Assembly (NCBI GenBank): GCA_035235625.1 | Contig: CP141143.1 | Span: 34,395,178-34,459,177 of the forward strand | Length of the DNA: 64,000 nt | Source of the DNA: Saururus chinensis | Taxonomy: Eukaryota > Streptophyta > Magnoliopsida > Piperales > Saururaceae | Reading direction: 5' to 3' | Part shown: in pieces, positions 1 to 12,960 of the stretch | Numbering within the stretch: position 1 is the stretch's first letter | Layout: each line of letters starts with the position of its first letter | Notes under the pieces: generated by a model | Told to the model about the DNA's origin: nothing | The model's input: only the letters and a program-made list of their open reading frames with translations | Database searches by the model: none | Made by a program: the position numbers and the translations under genes

Positions 1-935
1 GGCTCCCCCTTCTCTCCCCAGCTCCCACTCCCTCCCATTCCCCCCTTTTCCCCAACACCCCCTCCCTCCCTCCCGGCTCCGGCTCCGGCGCCCCTTGCTC
101 CCTCCTTCCCACTCCCCTCCCCCTCCTCTCTCACTTGGTCCTCCCCTCTCTCTCGCTCCCACCCTTTTTGAGGGCAGATTCCGGCGGCCCCACCGGAATC
201 CGGCCCCCTCGCTCCCTCCCACTCCCCCTTTCTCTCCCTAGCTCCCCTCCCTCCTGCTCCCCCTCCTCTCTACCTGGCTCCCCCTCTCTCCCACTCCAGC
301 CCTTTCTGTGACGGATTCCGGCAGGGCCGCCGGAATCCAGCCCCCTCCCTCCCGCCCCTCTCCCCTCCCTAGGATCGCGATGGGGTCAATTTTTTTAAAA
401 TTGTAAGGCTTGTAGCAACGCATACCTATGCGTCGCTACAAGCTTTTTTATTTATTTTTTATTTTTTTCTCATTAGCGATGCTTATCAAGGCGTCGCTAA
501 TACATAATTTTATTTTTTAAAAATATTTTTCATCTTAGCGACGCTGGAAAATCGTCGCAAATAAAAGCCTTATTAGCGATGCATACAATTTTGCTTCGCT
601 AATAAGATATTTTTTATTTTTTTTAAATTATTTTTTTGCTTTAGCGATGTATAGATAACGTTGCTACTAATTGATTATTAGTGACGTAAAAGTTAGACGT
701 CGCTAATAATTTATTATTAGCGATGTATTGATTTTATTAGCGACATATAAATATACGTGCTAATACTGCCTATTAGCGACGTTTTATTTTATGCGTCGCT
801 AATAGGTAATAGCGACGACACTTTTTTTGACGTTTATAGTGATGTTATTTATGTGCCGCTAATAGTCATTAGCAACGCTTAGAGGACTTTTAGCGACGCA
901 TAAATGCATTGCTACTAGTCCTTTTTGTTGTAGTG
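1..935. mobile_element. CACTA transposon, right-hand end only
   Basis: The right terminus reads TTTTTGTTGTAGTG and ends at 935, the complement of the CACTACAACAAAA left end seen elsewhere in this window. From about 470 to 915 there are many degenerate copies of TTAGCGACG and its complement, often as inverted pairs 10-20 bases apart, typical of CACTA subterminal regions. Bases 1-372 are a GC-rich C/T-biased filler with recurring CCGGAATCCGGC-like words, also present in the copy at 43722-47986. The left end lies outside the window. The insertion is in intron 4 of an SDR gene: the empty site is seen at about 25967 (CTAAGTAGACTCC) and 29131. TAG is the probable target duplication, but only one side is visible. 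Confidence 0.85.
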
Positions 936-1314
936 TAGACTCCATGGTGACTCAAAACAAACAAATGACTTTCTAAAATTGAATGAAAATCAATTTGCTA
1001 AAATATTCTATACTATCTCCATATATTTATTTGTGTATTGATTTACTTTTGGACAGCTTAGATTAATTTGTGTATTTATTTGCTTATTTATTTCAAGTAA
1101 AATTGATATATTTAAGCCTAATATATTAAGAATTTTAAAGTGTGACTTGATTCTGATTTAGTTGAGACTATAGTGGAATGTCTCAAACGGTTTTAGGGTC
1201 GAGTCCATGGATAAATTTTTAAAGTATTATTCCTTCATATGGTAGATTAAATATATATTTTCTTAACCTTAAATTCTCTTAGCCTCACATTTTCTGTTCT
1301 GTGGGTTTGGATAG

Positions 1315-1488
1315 ATATTGACAAGCAAGGAACATGTAGGTGCCTTGATTGCACGGACTCCAATGAGGAGGTTTGCAGAGGCAAAGGAGGTTTCATTTGT
1401 GGTGACATTCCTTTGTCTACCAGCTACTTCGTACATCACAGGTCAAGTCATCACAGTTGATGGAGGGTTCGCCATTAACGGTGTGTAG
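1315..1488 (+). CDS. SDR (tropinone-reductase-like) gene, terminal exon 5, copy 0
   Basis: This is an open 174-base exon after an intron acceptor (TTGGATAG) that ends in GGTGTGTAG. It encodes the C-terminal 57 residues of a classical short-chain dehydrogenase/reductase, with the family hallmarks [14 protein letters not shown] and VDGGF near the C-terminus. Length and frame are identical to exon 5 of the complete gene at 22846-26524. Exons 1-4 are not visible because a CACTA element fills intron 4 up to the left edge of the window. Differences from the other copies (for example ATSYITG for AASYITG) are conservative, so the gene could be intact, but this cannot be judged here. Confidence 0.7.
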   Translation: MLTSKEHVGALIARTPMRRFAEAKEVSFVVTFLCLPATSYITGQVITVDGGFAINGV

Positions 1489-1903
1489 AAATTTAAAGTG
1501 ATTCATTGGATGACCGAGCATCCAATTATCCTTTTCAGCTGATGGTGCGAAGACATGGTTTTGGATAAGTTAACCAACTAGTGATTCATTGGTTGACTGA
1601 GTAGCCAATTATCCTTTTCGGCTGACTGTGCCAAGACATGGTTTTGTATAAGTGAACCAACTGGAATTTTAGAAGTGAGATATTTTTATTAATTAGGACT
1701 ATTGTTTTAATAGGAAAGCAAGGCAGGCATAAGGGTCTCCATACATGAGTAATAAAAAGAAAAATATTGCATTCTACATGAGACTCTCAAATGAGGAAAC
1801 ATATAAAAAAGCATAGTAATAGTTCGACCTCATTCTCAACACACCTAATTAAATTCTAGCAATTCTCTCACTCAATGTCTAATACAAAGGTGCAAGATCT
1901 TTA
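1489..1903 (+). other. 3' flank of SDR copy 0, shared among modules
   Basis: This non-coding sequence has close relatives at 26525-26885, 29688-30010 and 56257-56600, for example the words GTCTCCATACATGAGTAAT and AAAAAGCATAGTAATAG. The segment from about 1500 to 1640 contains a local tandem repeat: the phrase beginning GTGATTCATTGG and running to ATGGTTTTG occurs twice, about 80 bases apart. The shared flank breaks off near 1903, where the MULE relic begins. Confidence 0.6.
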
Positions 1904-1904
1904 A

Positions 1905-3490
1905 TAATTGGTGCCCACATTTCTTATAGTTATTAGTTATAAACTAGTGCTTCGAAATATAACTTGCTTACTTTTCAATGCAATATGTACTGAATCTTTA
2001 AACATCCCATAACATTTTTTTGTAATTCAAAGGTACGATGTTAGAGGATAGTCAGTTGATTTTCTTTGTATTCTACATGAATAGTTGAGCTCTAACCTTA
2101 TCATAGTCACTTGATCTATTTTATCTGAAGACCTTATGTACCAGTTTTAAGACTTATCGGAGTACTTTGTGGCATAAGTATTCATCTTCTCATCCACAAC
2201 ACTGTAAGTGAAATTCATTTTTATTGCTAGGTCGATCAAAACCCTCTTGAAGTGTAACCGGCTTAGAAAATGTGTGCCCATTTTGAGTAGATTCTGGTAG
2301 CCCTTTGTTTACAAACTACAATTCATTAGCTAGCCCTCACCAATGTTCTCTTCAAATAGGTTGCAATCATCGACTATCTCCCACTCTGCCTCAACCTCGT
2401 TGTCAAAGTTAATGGGTACCTTGTTGTGTCCAAAATTTTCTTGGTTAGACATATTTTCCATGTTAACTATATCATTCTCGTTACATTGATCATCACCTCA
2501 CACTTCTTTCAAATTCTTCATCATCATAAATACAAGGGCTATACGGGGGTTCATAGTTATCAAATGAAGTCCTTATTGTACCCATTCTTGGTGATATTTC
2601 TTCTAATCTAGTCTAATTGACTTCTATTACATATTTTGCATCCATTGGATTGATGTAAGAAGAATGACATAGATTTATTGAGGGAAAATTTCTCAGTTCT
2701 TCCAATATGTATTGGATATTAACATGTTAATCAATGTACGATATAACTCAACATTGTGTATTTGGTTACACGCTTACAGATTATATTGTGTTAATGCTAA
2801 CACGGTAGGAATACGGGTTATGCTTTTACATCTACGCTAAAAATAGTTAGTGTTATATCACGTGTTGGTTGCATCATTACTTATGTCATAGAATAAAAAT
2901 CATGGTTTTTCTTCACACGATATACTTTGAACTAACACAATATGTTCAATATTGTGTGCTCGAGTATATGATAAGGTACACTTGTGTAATCTAACATTCA
3001 TTGTTACCTTATAGTTTCAAAAGTGAACTGTGTATCATTGACTCATATCTGCAATATGAAATTAGAGCTGGGCTGAGCCATTACTATTAGTGATTTAGCT
3101 CTATTAAATGTCTGGATCCTTTCTACTGATAGTGATTTGTCACCATTATCAGGCACTTTTATCTCGACATACAATGATAACACCTCCTTATTTCCCTTCT
3201 TATGAATGGAAAACACTGATTGCAGGTCCTTGTCTTCTATAATTCATATATAATATATGGTTGGGAAGATGGAAGTAAATACTCCAAAGTCACATTACCA
3301 TTAATATCAAGTCGTTCTTTGACTTGAAGTAGTAGCTTGCCAAACCTCACCAACGGATCAATGTTCATCAATCGTGCCTTTCTACTTATATACACGCCAT
3401 CATTGCTTACCTCTTCATTGTAATGCATGCAAATACCAATCTTATCCATAATGGGGGTTAAAGGGTGATCGAATCCGCAAAAATGAAGCC
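1905..3490 (-). pseudogene. Mutator-like (MULE) transposase relic, N-terminal half
   Basis: Read on the minus strand, 3449 down to about 3100 encodes a PB1-like N-terminal domain typical of plant MULE transposases, including CMHYNEEVSNDGVYI and, further on, SLYVEIK. About 2310 down to 2110 resembles the MuDR N-terminal zinc-binding domain (PF03108 type), with the pattern MGTHF, MNFTYSVV and a short NWYIRSS stretch. Several stops and frameshifts separate the parts, and no catalytic DDE region follows. The segment at 2880-3490 is repeated at 43080-43721. The relic interrupts the SDR 3' flank, which continues at about 7680. I did not find terminal inverted repeats or a 9-bp duplication. It is assigned by motif pattern only. 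Confidence 0.6.
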
Positions 3491-3546
3491 TTTGGAGCCC
3501 TAAATAGCTTCTGGCTATAAAAAAATAGGTTTTTACTCAACAAGGG

Positions 3547-6500
3547 TGCGACGCCCATTATTTTAAAATGATATAATAAACATCATAATTCCGTTTGACA
3601 CATGTAAATGATACTCATGACCAAACGTGATGGTCATCATTCGGAATAACATCCAAGAACATACACATAACATCATATTTAATACACAATATGTCAGAGT
3701 AACTGCACAACCAAAACTTTATATATATCACAATTATTATCAAGTACACTGAGCATAGTAAAATTTATTTTGCATGCCTAAGATCACCATACGTAGAGCT
3801 TATAGTTCTATATAATTGAGGCATATCAGGCCTTTACATATTGGTCACAAAATAATTAAAAAAAAATCTAAAACAACAACCACATAAAGTATTTGGAAAA
3901 CTCTTCCTCTTCTACCTCTATTCTAGTTGCAATTCCTACATAATCTAGGGGTGGGTGAGTATTTTTGTACTCAATAGGTCGTGTTAACATATAAAGTAAT
4001 GCTGCTAAGTAGAAAATTAGTGAAATAAACATAATCTTTATCTTTGGCTCGAAAAATTTATTTCAAAAACAATTCATAAACACATTTAGAAATCATCATT
4101 TCGTCTGATGATGATAAATCTAGAAGTTGTGATACCGAACAACGTTCCCTTAGACACTCATGGAGCATCAAAAGGCTCGGAAAGATAAGAGTTTTCTTAT
4201 GATGCTCCACACCTATAAGTGTGTGCTAGATACCGATTATTTTTGTAGTCGGTATCCGGACATGACACGGTAATCCTAGGTTTTTACCTTAGAATTACCA
4301 AAAAATGCACACACCAAAACATAAAATGGCGTTTGCAAAACATTTCACAACTATAACATTTCTTAGAAAATAAACCAAATAAGCATAATTGAACAAGAAT
4401 GATTCACAAAAATTAATTCTATAAGCAGAGCATGAGTTTAGAGATCAAGACTCCCTACCTTGAACTTGGATTATAATTTCGTATTTGAAACAGGCTTCAG
4501 ACAGAAAAACCGACCCCACCGCTGCGTCTGGCAGACTTGATTTAGCTGAAAACGACTTTCAAAAGGCTTAGAACAGAAGAAAAGAAGTTTGAGGAGTGGT
4601 AGCAATGTAAAAATCACCGGGGTAAGAGATTCTAGTTTGAAATTTATAGCCAAACCCGTGAAAAATGGGAAATGGAACATACGAGCTATTGCGTAACATA
4701 GTTTTACCACATGGACTACACAAGTTGCGCGGGCATTCCTAGTGACAGGGGGACACCACACTGCCCCGTGTGCGACTTCGTCACAGTGCAATCGTGGTTG
4801 ATGCTTAGTTGATGCAATGCTTGCGTTAGCCCCCCATAAAATTATTTTTTTATTTTTTCAAAATTCAAAACTTCCAACAAGATCTAATACGTATGGTTTT
4901 TATATGTTTTGTATGCCCATTTACCTTATTTACTAGTATATAATTAGGTTAATTGGAGTTTGGATGTGTTAAGATAGGTATTAGTAGTATGATTTAATTA
5001 TTAAATAATTTTGGTGGTGTTAATTGTTTAGGAGTGTATTGAATGAAATTGGTGTTCTATATATGTCTTACACATTTGAAATGTAATCGTTTATGTTTTG
5101 TAGGTAATGCATATTTCTCGAGGTACGTGGACGATGTTCAGGAAATTTACAACACTCTTGACACACTTACAAGTGATTTAGATATCTTTTTGGAGATGCG
5201 GATACATTGGAAACATATATAGACGTGAATATAAGAGCTTAATAAATAGAAAATAAACTGGAATAGTAAAATGGACTGTCCAGTCAACAGAGGTTATCTT
5301 CCCGAACAACTTCTTGAACTGAAATTGGACAAAATGTTCATATTAAAGTTATTTGATATTGGGTGAAATTCAGTACAAACTTGAGCAAATAAATTGGGCA
5401 TTTGAAAACCTATTTCAATTAAATCAATGAAGAACATGTTTGAAGTTTAAAATCAAAGAATGAGAACTGATTTTGATTCAATAGAGGGGATTTTTGTAGC
5501 GGCCACTATTCAACTCGACCCAGAAAATTTCAAAGAGGAAATTCATGAATAAGTTTATTGGATTATGATGAAATGCTTGGTACTTGTTGATGTTATGATC
5601 ACATATGTGTATATAATGTAAAACATAGACTAGTGTTGGCAAGTGGAAGAAATGAAGGAGTAATCAGTCATTCATTAATAGCAGAAGCTCCAACTGTGTT
5701 GAAGAATTGTTACTTGTGATGATGGAGTCGTGATGGAAGAAGCTAAAGACCAATGGGAAAAGGAGGATGCCCTGCCATCGAATTCAGTCGTGAATTGAAG
5801 AAGAAAGGTATTGTTGTGAACTGGGAAGTTGAGTTATGAGAACAAAGGCGTACAGAAGATGGAGTTGAAGATCATGATGAAGAAGAATTAAAGGTTGTTG
5901 AGGTTGTGTTGAGAGAAGAAGTATGTTTTTTATTGGAGTTCAATTGAGAGTCAAAATGGAAGTCTAGAAATGAAGAAACATGAACAAGTGTGAGAAACTG
6001 GAGCTAGAGTCGTCATGGAATACAGAAGACTTAAGCCCGATGAATACAGTGTGGATCCATACGAAACAGCCAATAGTAACAAAAACAGAACTTGTTGTTT
6101 TAATTGGAAGGCAATGCCTATTCAATTTAAGAGTAGCCCAATAAAATTCTATACAAGTTGCTTTAAGCAGATTGAAAAAACAGACAAGAAAATAACATAA
6201 AACCGAGAGGGCTCCATGCTAGCATGTAGGGATGATAAGAAAATTTCCATAATTCAAGTTTCTTAAAGCTAAAGTGAATGGAGCAATCCAAGTTATTTTT
6301 TATTTTTTTTCCTTCAATCCTTGTAAGGCTCTTTTCAAATCTTTTAAAAGAAATTTTATTTCTTATGTTAATGAGTTGCTAAAATTCTTTACTAGGGTAT
6401 GGATGCAGCTTTATTAAATTATAGAAGACTTGATTAAATTTTCTTAATAGTAGATTTAATGTTAATTATTTTTACTTCTTTAATTGATGAGATTAATTTG

Positions 6501-7433
6501 GATATGAGTTAAGACATGCTTCTCTCATGATTTTAATTGGTTCTCATTAGTTTCTTACTCGCTTTTGTCTTGTTTAATATTGAAATTAGGTATTAATTGT
6601 AATTTGTAAATTATGGATATAATCAATGACTTAATTTTAATCCGTTGAAGTGTGGAGGAACAATTTATGTTTTTATTACACATGAGAGCTTAATGATAGT
6701 ATTTTTCATACCAACGAAGATTGAATTTTAGATTATTATAAGATGAATATAAAAAAATGATTAATAGTCATACTTATGAGTTTTTATGATTTAATGAATG
6801 TGGATTCCTATGCCCTAGTGTTTTGTTTATATGATATTTCAGTTGTTTTGCATTTCTTTCTTATTCTTAGGTTAAAGCTTTAGAATTTTGATTTTGATAG
6901 TTTAATTGCTTTTAAATTTTTATTTGCTTTTGTTAGTTACTTTAGTCATGTTATTCTCTTTATATTTTTTAACTATATTAGGTTTTACTTGAATTAGATT
7001 AAATTTAGTTTTTCAATTTCAAGTCTCTATGGGATCGGCCCTCAATTTAGCCGCTTAACTATTATAGATTTGTGCGTTTGTGAGTAAACAATTAAAATTA
7101 AACAACAATATCTTTCCAACCACAAGTCGGAATCGTGCGATCTTGTTACCAATAGACTCGTATGAGTGAGCCATACAAAATAAGACCACACATGGGTAGG
7201 TTATCCCATATGTTTTTAGTTGGTCCTACCCATGAGGCACATTTCTAGAGGCCATAACTTACAACCCCGATCTCCAAATAAGCAATTCAAGATCTGTTAC
7301 GCTTGTCTTTCAATGCTCTAACACATTAAAAAAACTCATTGAGTAAAATCTTTATTAACTTCAACTAAATAAAAATTTGAATATAAACATTATTAGAGAC
7401 AGAAAATCACCTTTGAAAATTAGAGTCATTACA
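3547..7433. mobile_element. LTR-type insertion (probable solo LTR, with a nested element), TSD AAGGG
   Basis: The insert starts TGCGACGCCC and ends GTCATTACA, a TG...CA structure. It is flanked by AAGGG at 3542-3546 and 7434-7438. The related sequence at 43700-48030, once its own CACTA insertion is removed, lacks this insert and has one AAGGG. The ends resemble plant Ty3/gypsy LTRs (TGYGACRCCC start, RTCATTACA end). There is no gag-pol coding sequence, so a solo LTR enlarged by the nested insertion at about 5190-7107 is the best reading. Orientation is unclear; gypsy-like internal words suggest the minus strand. Confidence 0.7.
5190..7107 (+). mobile_element. Nested LTR-like insertion
   Basis: The sequence is flanked on both sides by ATATCTTT (5182-5189 and 7108-7115). 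Its right part holds TCTCTATGGGATCGGCC at about 7022, followed by CGCTTAACTATTATAG-like sequence. This resembles the 3' LTR end and primer-site neighbourhood of plant LTR retrotransposons, and the insert ends in AACAACA. Outside it, the two halves of the 3547-7433 insert join naturally. The 8-base flank match is longer than the usual 5, and the left end lacks a clear TG, so the exact left border is uncertain. Confidence 0.45.
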
Positions 7434-7438
7434 AAGGG

Positions 7439-8473
7439 CACGTGCAACTGAGTCACTGTCGGTCACCTCCTGCTGGAAACTTTCGATTAACGCTAATGAA
7501 TCTTAACCCAGTGGAATGGTGCCGCATATTTCGGTGTTCATTTATTATAATATATTGGGTAGTGGGTTAATTTAAAACCTAAGAAAAGTTTCATCCATAA
7601 ATAGGTAATATGGCATTTGTGTTAAAAATCCAGGGAATATGGAATATTCGATTCTTTAGCCAAGCAATATGGAAAAAACTCTTTTTCTTGAGAATAATTT
7701 GGATATAATCCTAACGAGCACATGATAGACTACTGAAATGGACTAGATAAAATAGGGAATGATAGATCCATTAGGAGAACCCACAAGTAAATGAGAGTCT
7801 TTGCGTCTTATTTACACACTTGAATGCCTTTAGGTTGCGATAGAGCCATGGTGTTTTAGCCCAATGTTTTCAAAATTTTTTTCAGATCAGTTAGATATAT
7901 TAAGTACAAATAATAAAAATAAAACAATTCTTGATAAATGAAGCAATGTGGGAGGTCTTTAGTTTTGGGGTGGTCCTCATATATGATGTCTCTAACTCAA
8001 AACTCCTCAATTTTAGCCCAACTGCTTCCAAATTTTTACTTCTAAGGAATTTCCTATTAAATGTGTATGAGTGTGGTAGGCATGGAAGGTTGTATTAATT
8101 GCTATGTGTTTGTATCGGCCTATATGTATGTATATTGATTGTTAGTGATAACATACATAGGGGAAGAACTTGATACACATAAAATATCCGTATGTTCAAA
8201 TGAATTCGCCATATTTTATTGACATGGTCATTACCTTTTGACATTGGCGTACTTGTGAGCATGGAAAAATAACATGTAATTTTTAGGATTGGGTCCTTTG
8301 ACTAGTTAAGCATCATTTATTGAGTGGCTCCTTCTCACTAATTCATTATCAAGTGGCTCTTATAGCTTCATTAGAAACTTTATTCAAAGATAATATGATT
8401 ACAAGTATGCCACCATCAATTATGAAAGTTTTCTAGGCCATATGTGGACTTACTAAGCTCAAGATCCTTGGCT
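7439..8473. other. Module flank, non-coding
   Basis: The first 240 bases continue the MULE-associated sequence interrupted at 3546, with a relative at 48020-48110. From about 7680 the shared SDR downstream flank resumes (CTTGAGAATAATTTGGATATAATCC), with relatives at 26895, 30030 and 48110. No gene was seen. Confidence 0.5.
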
Positions 8474-8605
8474 CTAAATTAGTTTGATCCATACTAATTT
8501 TTCATCTAGATCAATGTTCAAGAATATTGTTTTAGCATCTATTTGAATAAGTTTCAAATCCAATGTGGGACAAGGGCTAGAATAATATGAATTGATACAC
8601 GTCAT
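8474..8605 (-). pseudogene. Ty1/copia reverse transcriptase relic
   Basis: On the minus strand the segment reads ...LDLKLIQIDAKTIFLNIDLDEK.... This corresponds to the copia RT motif usually written as QMDVKTAFLNG-L-E-EIYM. It is a short fragment with no surrounding intact RT. Related copies sit at the same place in other modules (27627-27759, about 30830-30960 and about 48690-48790), so it was part of the unit before duplication. Confidence 0.55.
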
Positions 8606-10514
8606 TCTTAGGGTTTGTTTGGTTGTAGAATCTTTGTAAGATTTTATCGATTCTGCCCTAATTCCATCTGGAATTATCAAAACCCTGGTTGTGTAGAAGG
8701 TGGGGAAAATAAAAAATTCCACCCAAAAGTTGGAAATAATTCTGCCCAAAAGTTGGAATTAGCTCATCGATTTTGGGGCATTTCTATTTGGAATCAATGA
8801 ATCACCTGGTGAGGTGATTTCATCGATTTCAGTTCCCAACCTCCCATTTTATAATAAAAAATTAGATTATTTTTTAAATTGTTACCTCTCATATCAATTT
8901 GAGCCTCAACAAAGAGGATCTTGAGCATATATATATATATATATATAGTTTATTAAATTCATGAACGTCATCGAGGTATTGGTAAGCCCAAATGACATCA
9001 CCAAAAACTCTTCACATTGTTCAGTCTTCCACCTTGATCAATAAGAACATGTCTGCTGCTGTTTTATAAGTTTGTCAAATTTAAATTTGACTCAACCATA
9101 ATAACCATAAATCATATTCTAAAATCATTACATAAACAAAGTTTTTTGACATAATTTTGACAAAAAAATCAGCCAATAAACTAGTAATATAACTCATACG
9201 TTCTTACAATTCCAGGGCATTACAATGTTAGTTTGAATGTGTTCCAAGACCCACTTATAAGTTAAACACCCTTTAATTCTATGAGGGTCACCACAATGCC
9301 TCTAGCCCAAAACCTCAAAGGTAGAAAACTACAAGTTGTGGCTTTTTTTACTCAGGAAATTACTATCTAGTAATGTGGAATATTAACAAGCAAACATACC
9401 ACAAAAAATATGTAATAATTTTTTTTTACGTAGAAACCCAACTGGGAAAAAACCGCACAACCACGATGGGTTGATTTATAAATGCACAATGAAGTTTAAG
9501 AACTTACATGACCTAAGTTACCAACCTCTCAACCTAGAAGTCCATCTCTAATTGACTTGGCCACTGAAGTCAATGTTGGTACTTTTTGAACTTGTCTTTG
9601 CCTTCTTCATTAGGACAAGCCCTTGATCATTGTGAAACTTTAATCAAAATCCATCATGATGTAGCCATGTAATCCCTTTTGTGTCAGATGTGATTGTGAC
9701 TCTCACACTCTCTTTACCAATTCATAAAGATATTATGAATTGTACACTCACCTTTCAATAATTTTCTCTCAATTTTTTCACAAAGTTGATAGAAAAAATT
9801 AAGCAAAAAACTCTATATTTTTTCCTCACAAAAAATCCTTGCTCCTGTCTCAAATTTTTTATCCCTTGATCCTTATATAGTGGTTTAACTCAAGGTCATT
9901 CTGTTTAAATAGGAACAAAATTGCTCCTAGAATGACTTATTTTAAGTAACGACACTACTATTCGATTTTATCATTCCATAGGGGAATTGATCATTCTTTG
10001 TTCTATTTATAAATCCTAACAAACCAATCAATCGTTTTCAATACTGCAATCAATAGTTCACTATTCTAGTCCTAACAAAACTCACTCCAAGCGATCTATT
10101 CCATTGGCCGATCGACCATTCACTCTTATGGAAAAAAAATCTAAAAACTCATTCAAGCCAAATCAATCTCTCTTCAAGGATGATAAATCACTTTTGAACA
10201 TATTTGTGACTTTTGTCCTTTTTTATGCATTCTTTTCCCAACACTCACATAAGATGTTTTCTATGAAAATCGTAAGTGTTTGTGCGTGATATTTACCATT
10301 TTCTCTTCAACCTTCAATCACTTTAATAAAATCTTCACTTGAAACTTCAAGACATGTTTACTCTAATTTTGAAAGTCTTTTAATTCTAAATCTGACTCGA
10401 CACATCACTAATCCAGTTAGTTTTCACAACACTTAAATTACACAAATAAATGGACATAGATTTGATCATCAAAATACAACCAATTGCAATATATACGCTT
10501 CATATGTTCTAACA
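8606..10514. other. Module flank, non-coding, with a short AT repeat
   Basis: This AT-rich sequence is repeated at 48800-50690 and in part at 27760-27900, 30960-31340 and 56620-57740. It includes a (AT)n run near 8928-8947 and a phrase GTAGAAACCCAACTGGGAAAAA recurring at 49625 and 56650. By position it is the region downstream of the minus-strand SDR relic. No exon 5 for that relic was found here. Confidence 0.5.
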
Positions 10515-10555
10515 CCACTTGTACTCCAAGTTCTTCATCACTTGATTGATAGCTC
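10515..10555 (-). pseudogene. SDR exon 4 relic, minus strand (module 1)
   Basis: Read on the minus strand, the stretch before it (CAACACAATCAAAATGAGT) and the exon start (GAGCTATCAATCAA then GAAGAACTTGG) match the acceptor region and first 40 bases of exon 4 of gene A at 25196. The acceptor CAG has become CAT. After about 40 bases similarity fades and the conserved CEWAKDNIR region is lost. Together with exon 3 at 20873-21056 it forms one minus-strand SDR pseudogene whose intron 3 carries the 8.6 kb CACTA element. Confidence 0.65.
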
Positions 10556-10939
10556 ATGTTACTCATTTTGATTGTGTTGAAGGACGAACAAATGTGAAAT
10601 ATTAAACAATTAAAAAACAATAGAACAACTAGAAGGAGAAAAATTCTACCAATAAAATTGGCTAGAGACTCTCAAATACCTCTTTGTATGGTATGTGCTA
10701 GCAGGTTGAGCTGCTATAACTCCAATTAATGGAAACACATGTACAAAGCATGACTCCAGTGCAAACATGGCATTAATGAGCCAAGTGTTTATGCAAATTG
10801 TAAGTTGATAATTATACCATATTTTGTATGACTATGAAGTAATCAATTAATAAATATTATTTGGAACTAATCAAATTTTTTTGGGTTGATGTATCAACTT
10901 AAAACATAGAACAAGTCAAGATAATGTCACTACAACAAA

Positions 10940-12960
10940 ATGTAGTATTAGCAACGTATTTATTAGCAACACCAAATCAAGTGTTGCTAAAAATAACTAT
11001 TTGTGACGTAACAAAAAGCGTCGCAATAAAGACAACTATTAGCAACGCATAAATCTATATGTCGCTAATAGTCAGATATTAGCGACGCTTTATTATAAGC
11101 GTCGCTAATAGTTGACTTATTGGTGATGCTTTATATAAATGTCACTAAAAGCTATATATTTTAAATAAAAAAAGAAAAAAAATATAACTATTAGTGACAC
11201 TTATTATAAGCGTAATTAGATCTGCTATTAGCGACGTTTAGCATAAACGTCGCTAATACTTATTAATTATAATAAAACTACAAAATAAAATAAAAACTTT
11301 TAGCGACGTAGAAATATACGTCGCTAATAGTATAAGTATTAACAACATATGTTTCTATACGTCACTAATACGATTTATTTTATTTTATTTTTTAAAATTT
11401 TAAATTAATTTTTAAAAATAAAATATCATAAAAAATTTAAATTAGAGGGGAGAGATAGATGGAGGGAGAGAGAGGAGAGGGAGAATAATTTTATTTTAAT
11501 TTAATTTTATTTTTTTTAAAATAAAAAATTAAAATTAAAATACATACTAATAGCGATGTATAATTTTATACATCACTATTAGTATAAGTATTAGCGACGT
11601 GTAATTATATACATCACTAATATAATTTATTTTAATTTTTTTAAATATTTTTAAATTAATTTTAATGAATAAAAAATCTTAAAATTGAAATTAGAGGAGA
11701 GATAGTGTGTAGGGAGAAAGGAGAGAGGGAGGAGAGAGAAGAGAGGGAGAGAGAGAGGAGAGGCAGAGAGAGGGGAGAGGGAGGATAGAGAAAGGGGAGA
11801 GGAGAGGCAGGAGGGAGAGGAGAGGGAGAGGGAGAGGGAGAGAGAAGAGGGAGAGAAAGAGGAGAGGAGAGGGAGAGAGAGAGGAGAGGGGGAGAGGGAG
11901 AGGGAGAGAGAGAGAGAGGGGAGGGAGAGAGAGAGGGGAGGGAGAGAGAGAGGAGAGGGAAGAGTGAGAACGGAGGGTAATTTTATTTTGATTTTTTTAA
12001 ATTTTTTTAATTTATATTTATATTTTTTAAATAAAAAATTAAAATTAAAATGCATACTAATCGCGACTTATAATTTTATACATCACTATTAATATAAGTA
12101 TTCGTGACGTATAATATTATACGTCGTTAATACGTGATGTATTAGTAATGTATAATTCTATACGTCGCTAATATGTGATGTATTAGTGACGTATAATTCT
12201 ATACGTTGCTAATATGATTTTTTTTATTTTTTTAATATTTTCAAATTAATTTTAAAGAATAAAAAATCTTAAAAAATTGAAATTGGAGGAGAGATAGTGT
12301 GTAGGGAGAGAGGAGAGAGCGAGGAGAGAGAGGAGAGGAGTAGAGAGATAGGAGAGAGAGAGGAGAGGTAGAGGAGAGGGAGAGAGAGGAGAGGGAGAGA
12401 AAGAGAAAGAGAGAGGAGAGGGAGAGAGAGAGAGAGGGGAGGTAAGAGAGAGAGAGGAGAGGGAGAGAAAGAGAAAGAGAGAGGAGAGGGAGAGAGAGAG
12501 AGGGGAGGAAAGAGAGAGAGGGGAGGGAAGAGAGAGAGAGGAGAGGGAGAGAAAGAGAAAGAGAGAGGAGAGGGAGAGAGAGAGAGGGGAGGGAAGAGAG
12601 AGAGGGAAGAGAAAGAGAAGAGAGGGAAAGAGAGGAGAGAGGGAGAGAGAGAGGGGAGGGAAGAGAGAGAGAAAGGAGAGGAGAGGGAGAGAGCGAGGGG
12701 AGGGAAGAGAGAGAGAGAGGAGAGGAGAGGGAGAGAGAGAGGGGAGGGAAGAGAGGGAGAGAGAGGGGAGGGAAGAGAGAGAGAGAGAGAGGAGAGGAGA
12801 GGGAGAGAGAGAGGGGAGGGAAGAGAGAGAAGAGAGGAGAGGGGATACAAATTTATTTTTTTAAAAAATAGGAGTATTAGTGACGTATATGTGTATTTGT
12901 CGTTAATACTATGTTGTAGTAGCTATGTATATATTTATATGTTGCTAATTTTACATTGTA
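10940..12960. repeat. Left subterminal array of TTAGCGACG motifs with GA tracts
   Basis: Dozens of TTAGCGACG-like motifs occur in both orientations, many as inverted pairs such as TTAGCGACGTTTAGC / GCTAA and TTAGCGACGTAGAAA / ACGTCGCTAA. They are interleaved with A/T-rich connectors and purine tracts (GAGAGG-type) at about 11445-11485, 11690-11975 and 12285-12845. The tracts give long artificial open frames rich in Leu/Ser/Pro on the minus strand, which are not genes. Confidence 0.85.

Noticed and set aside
4471..4791. 106-codon minus-strand open frame
   Set aside because: It lies within the LTR-like insert at 3547-7433 and has no recognisable domain; probably chance.
11651..12850. Long minus-strand open frames rich in Leu/Ser/Pro
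   Set aside because: They arise from GAGAGG purine tracts in the CACTA subterminal region; no start context, domain or composition supports a protein.
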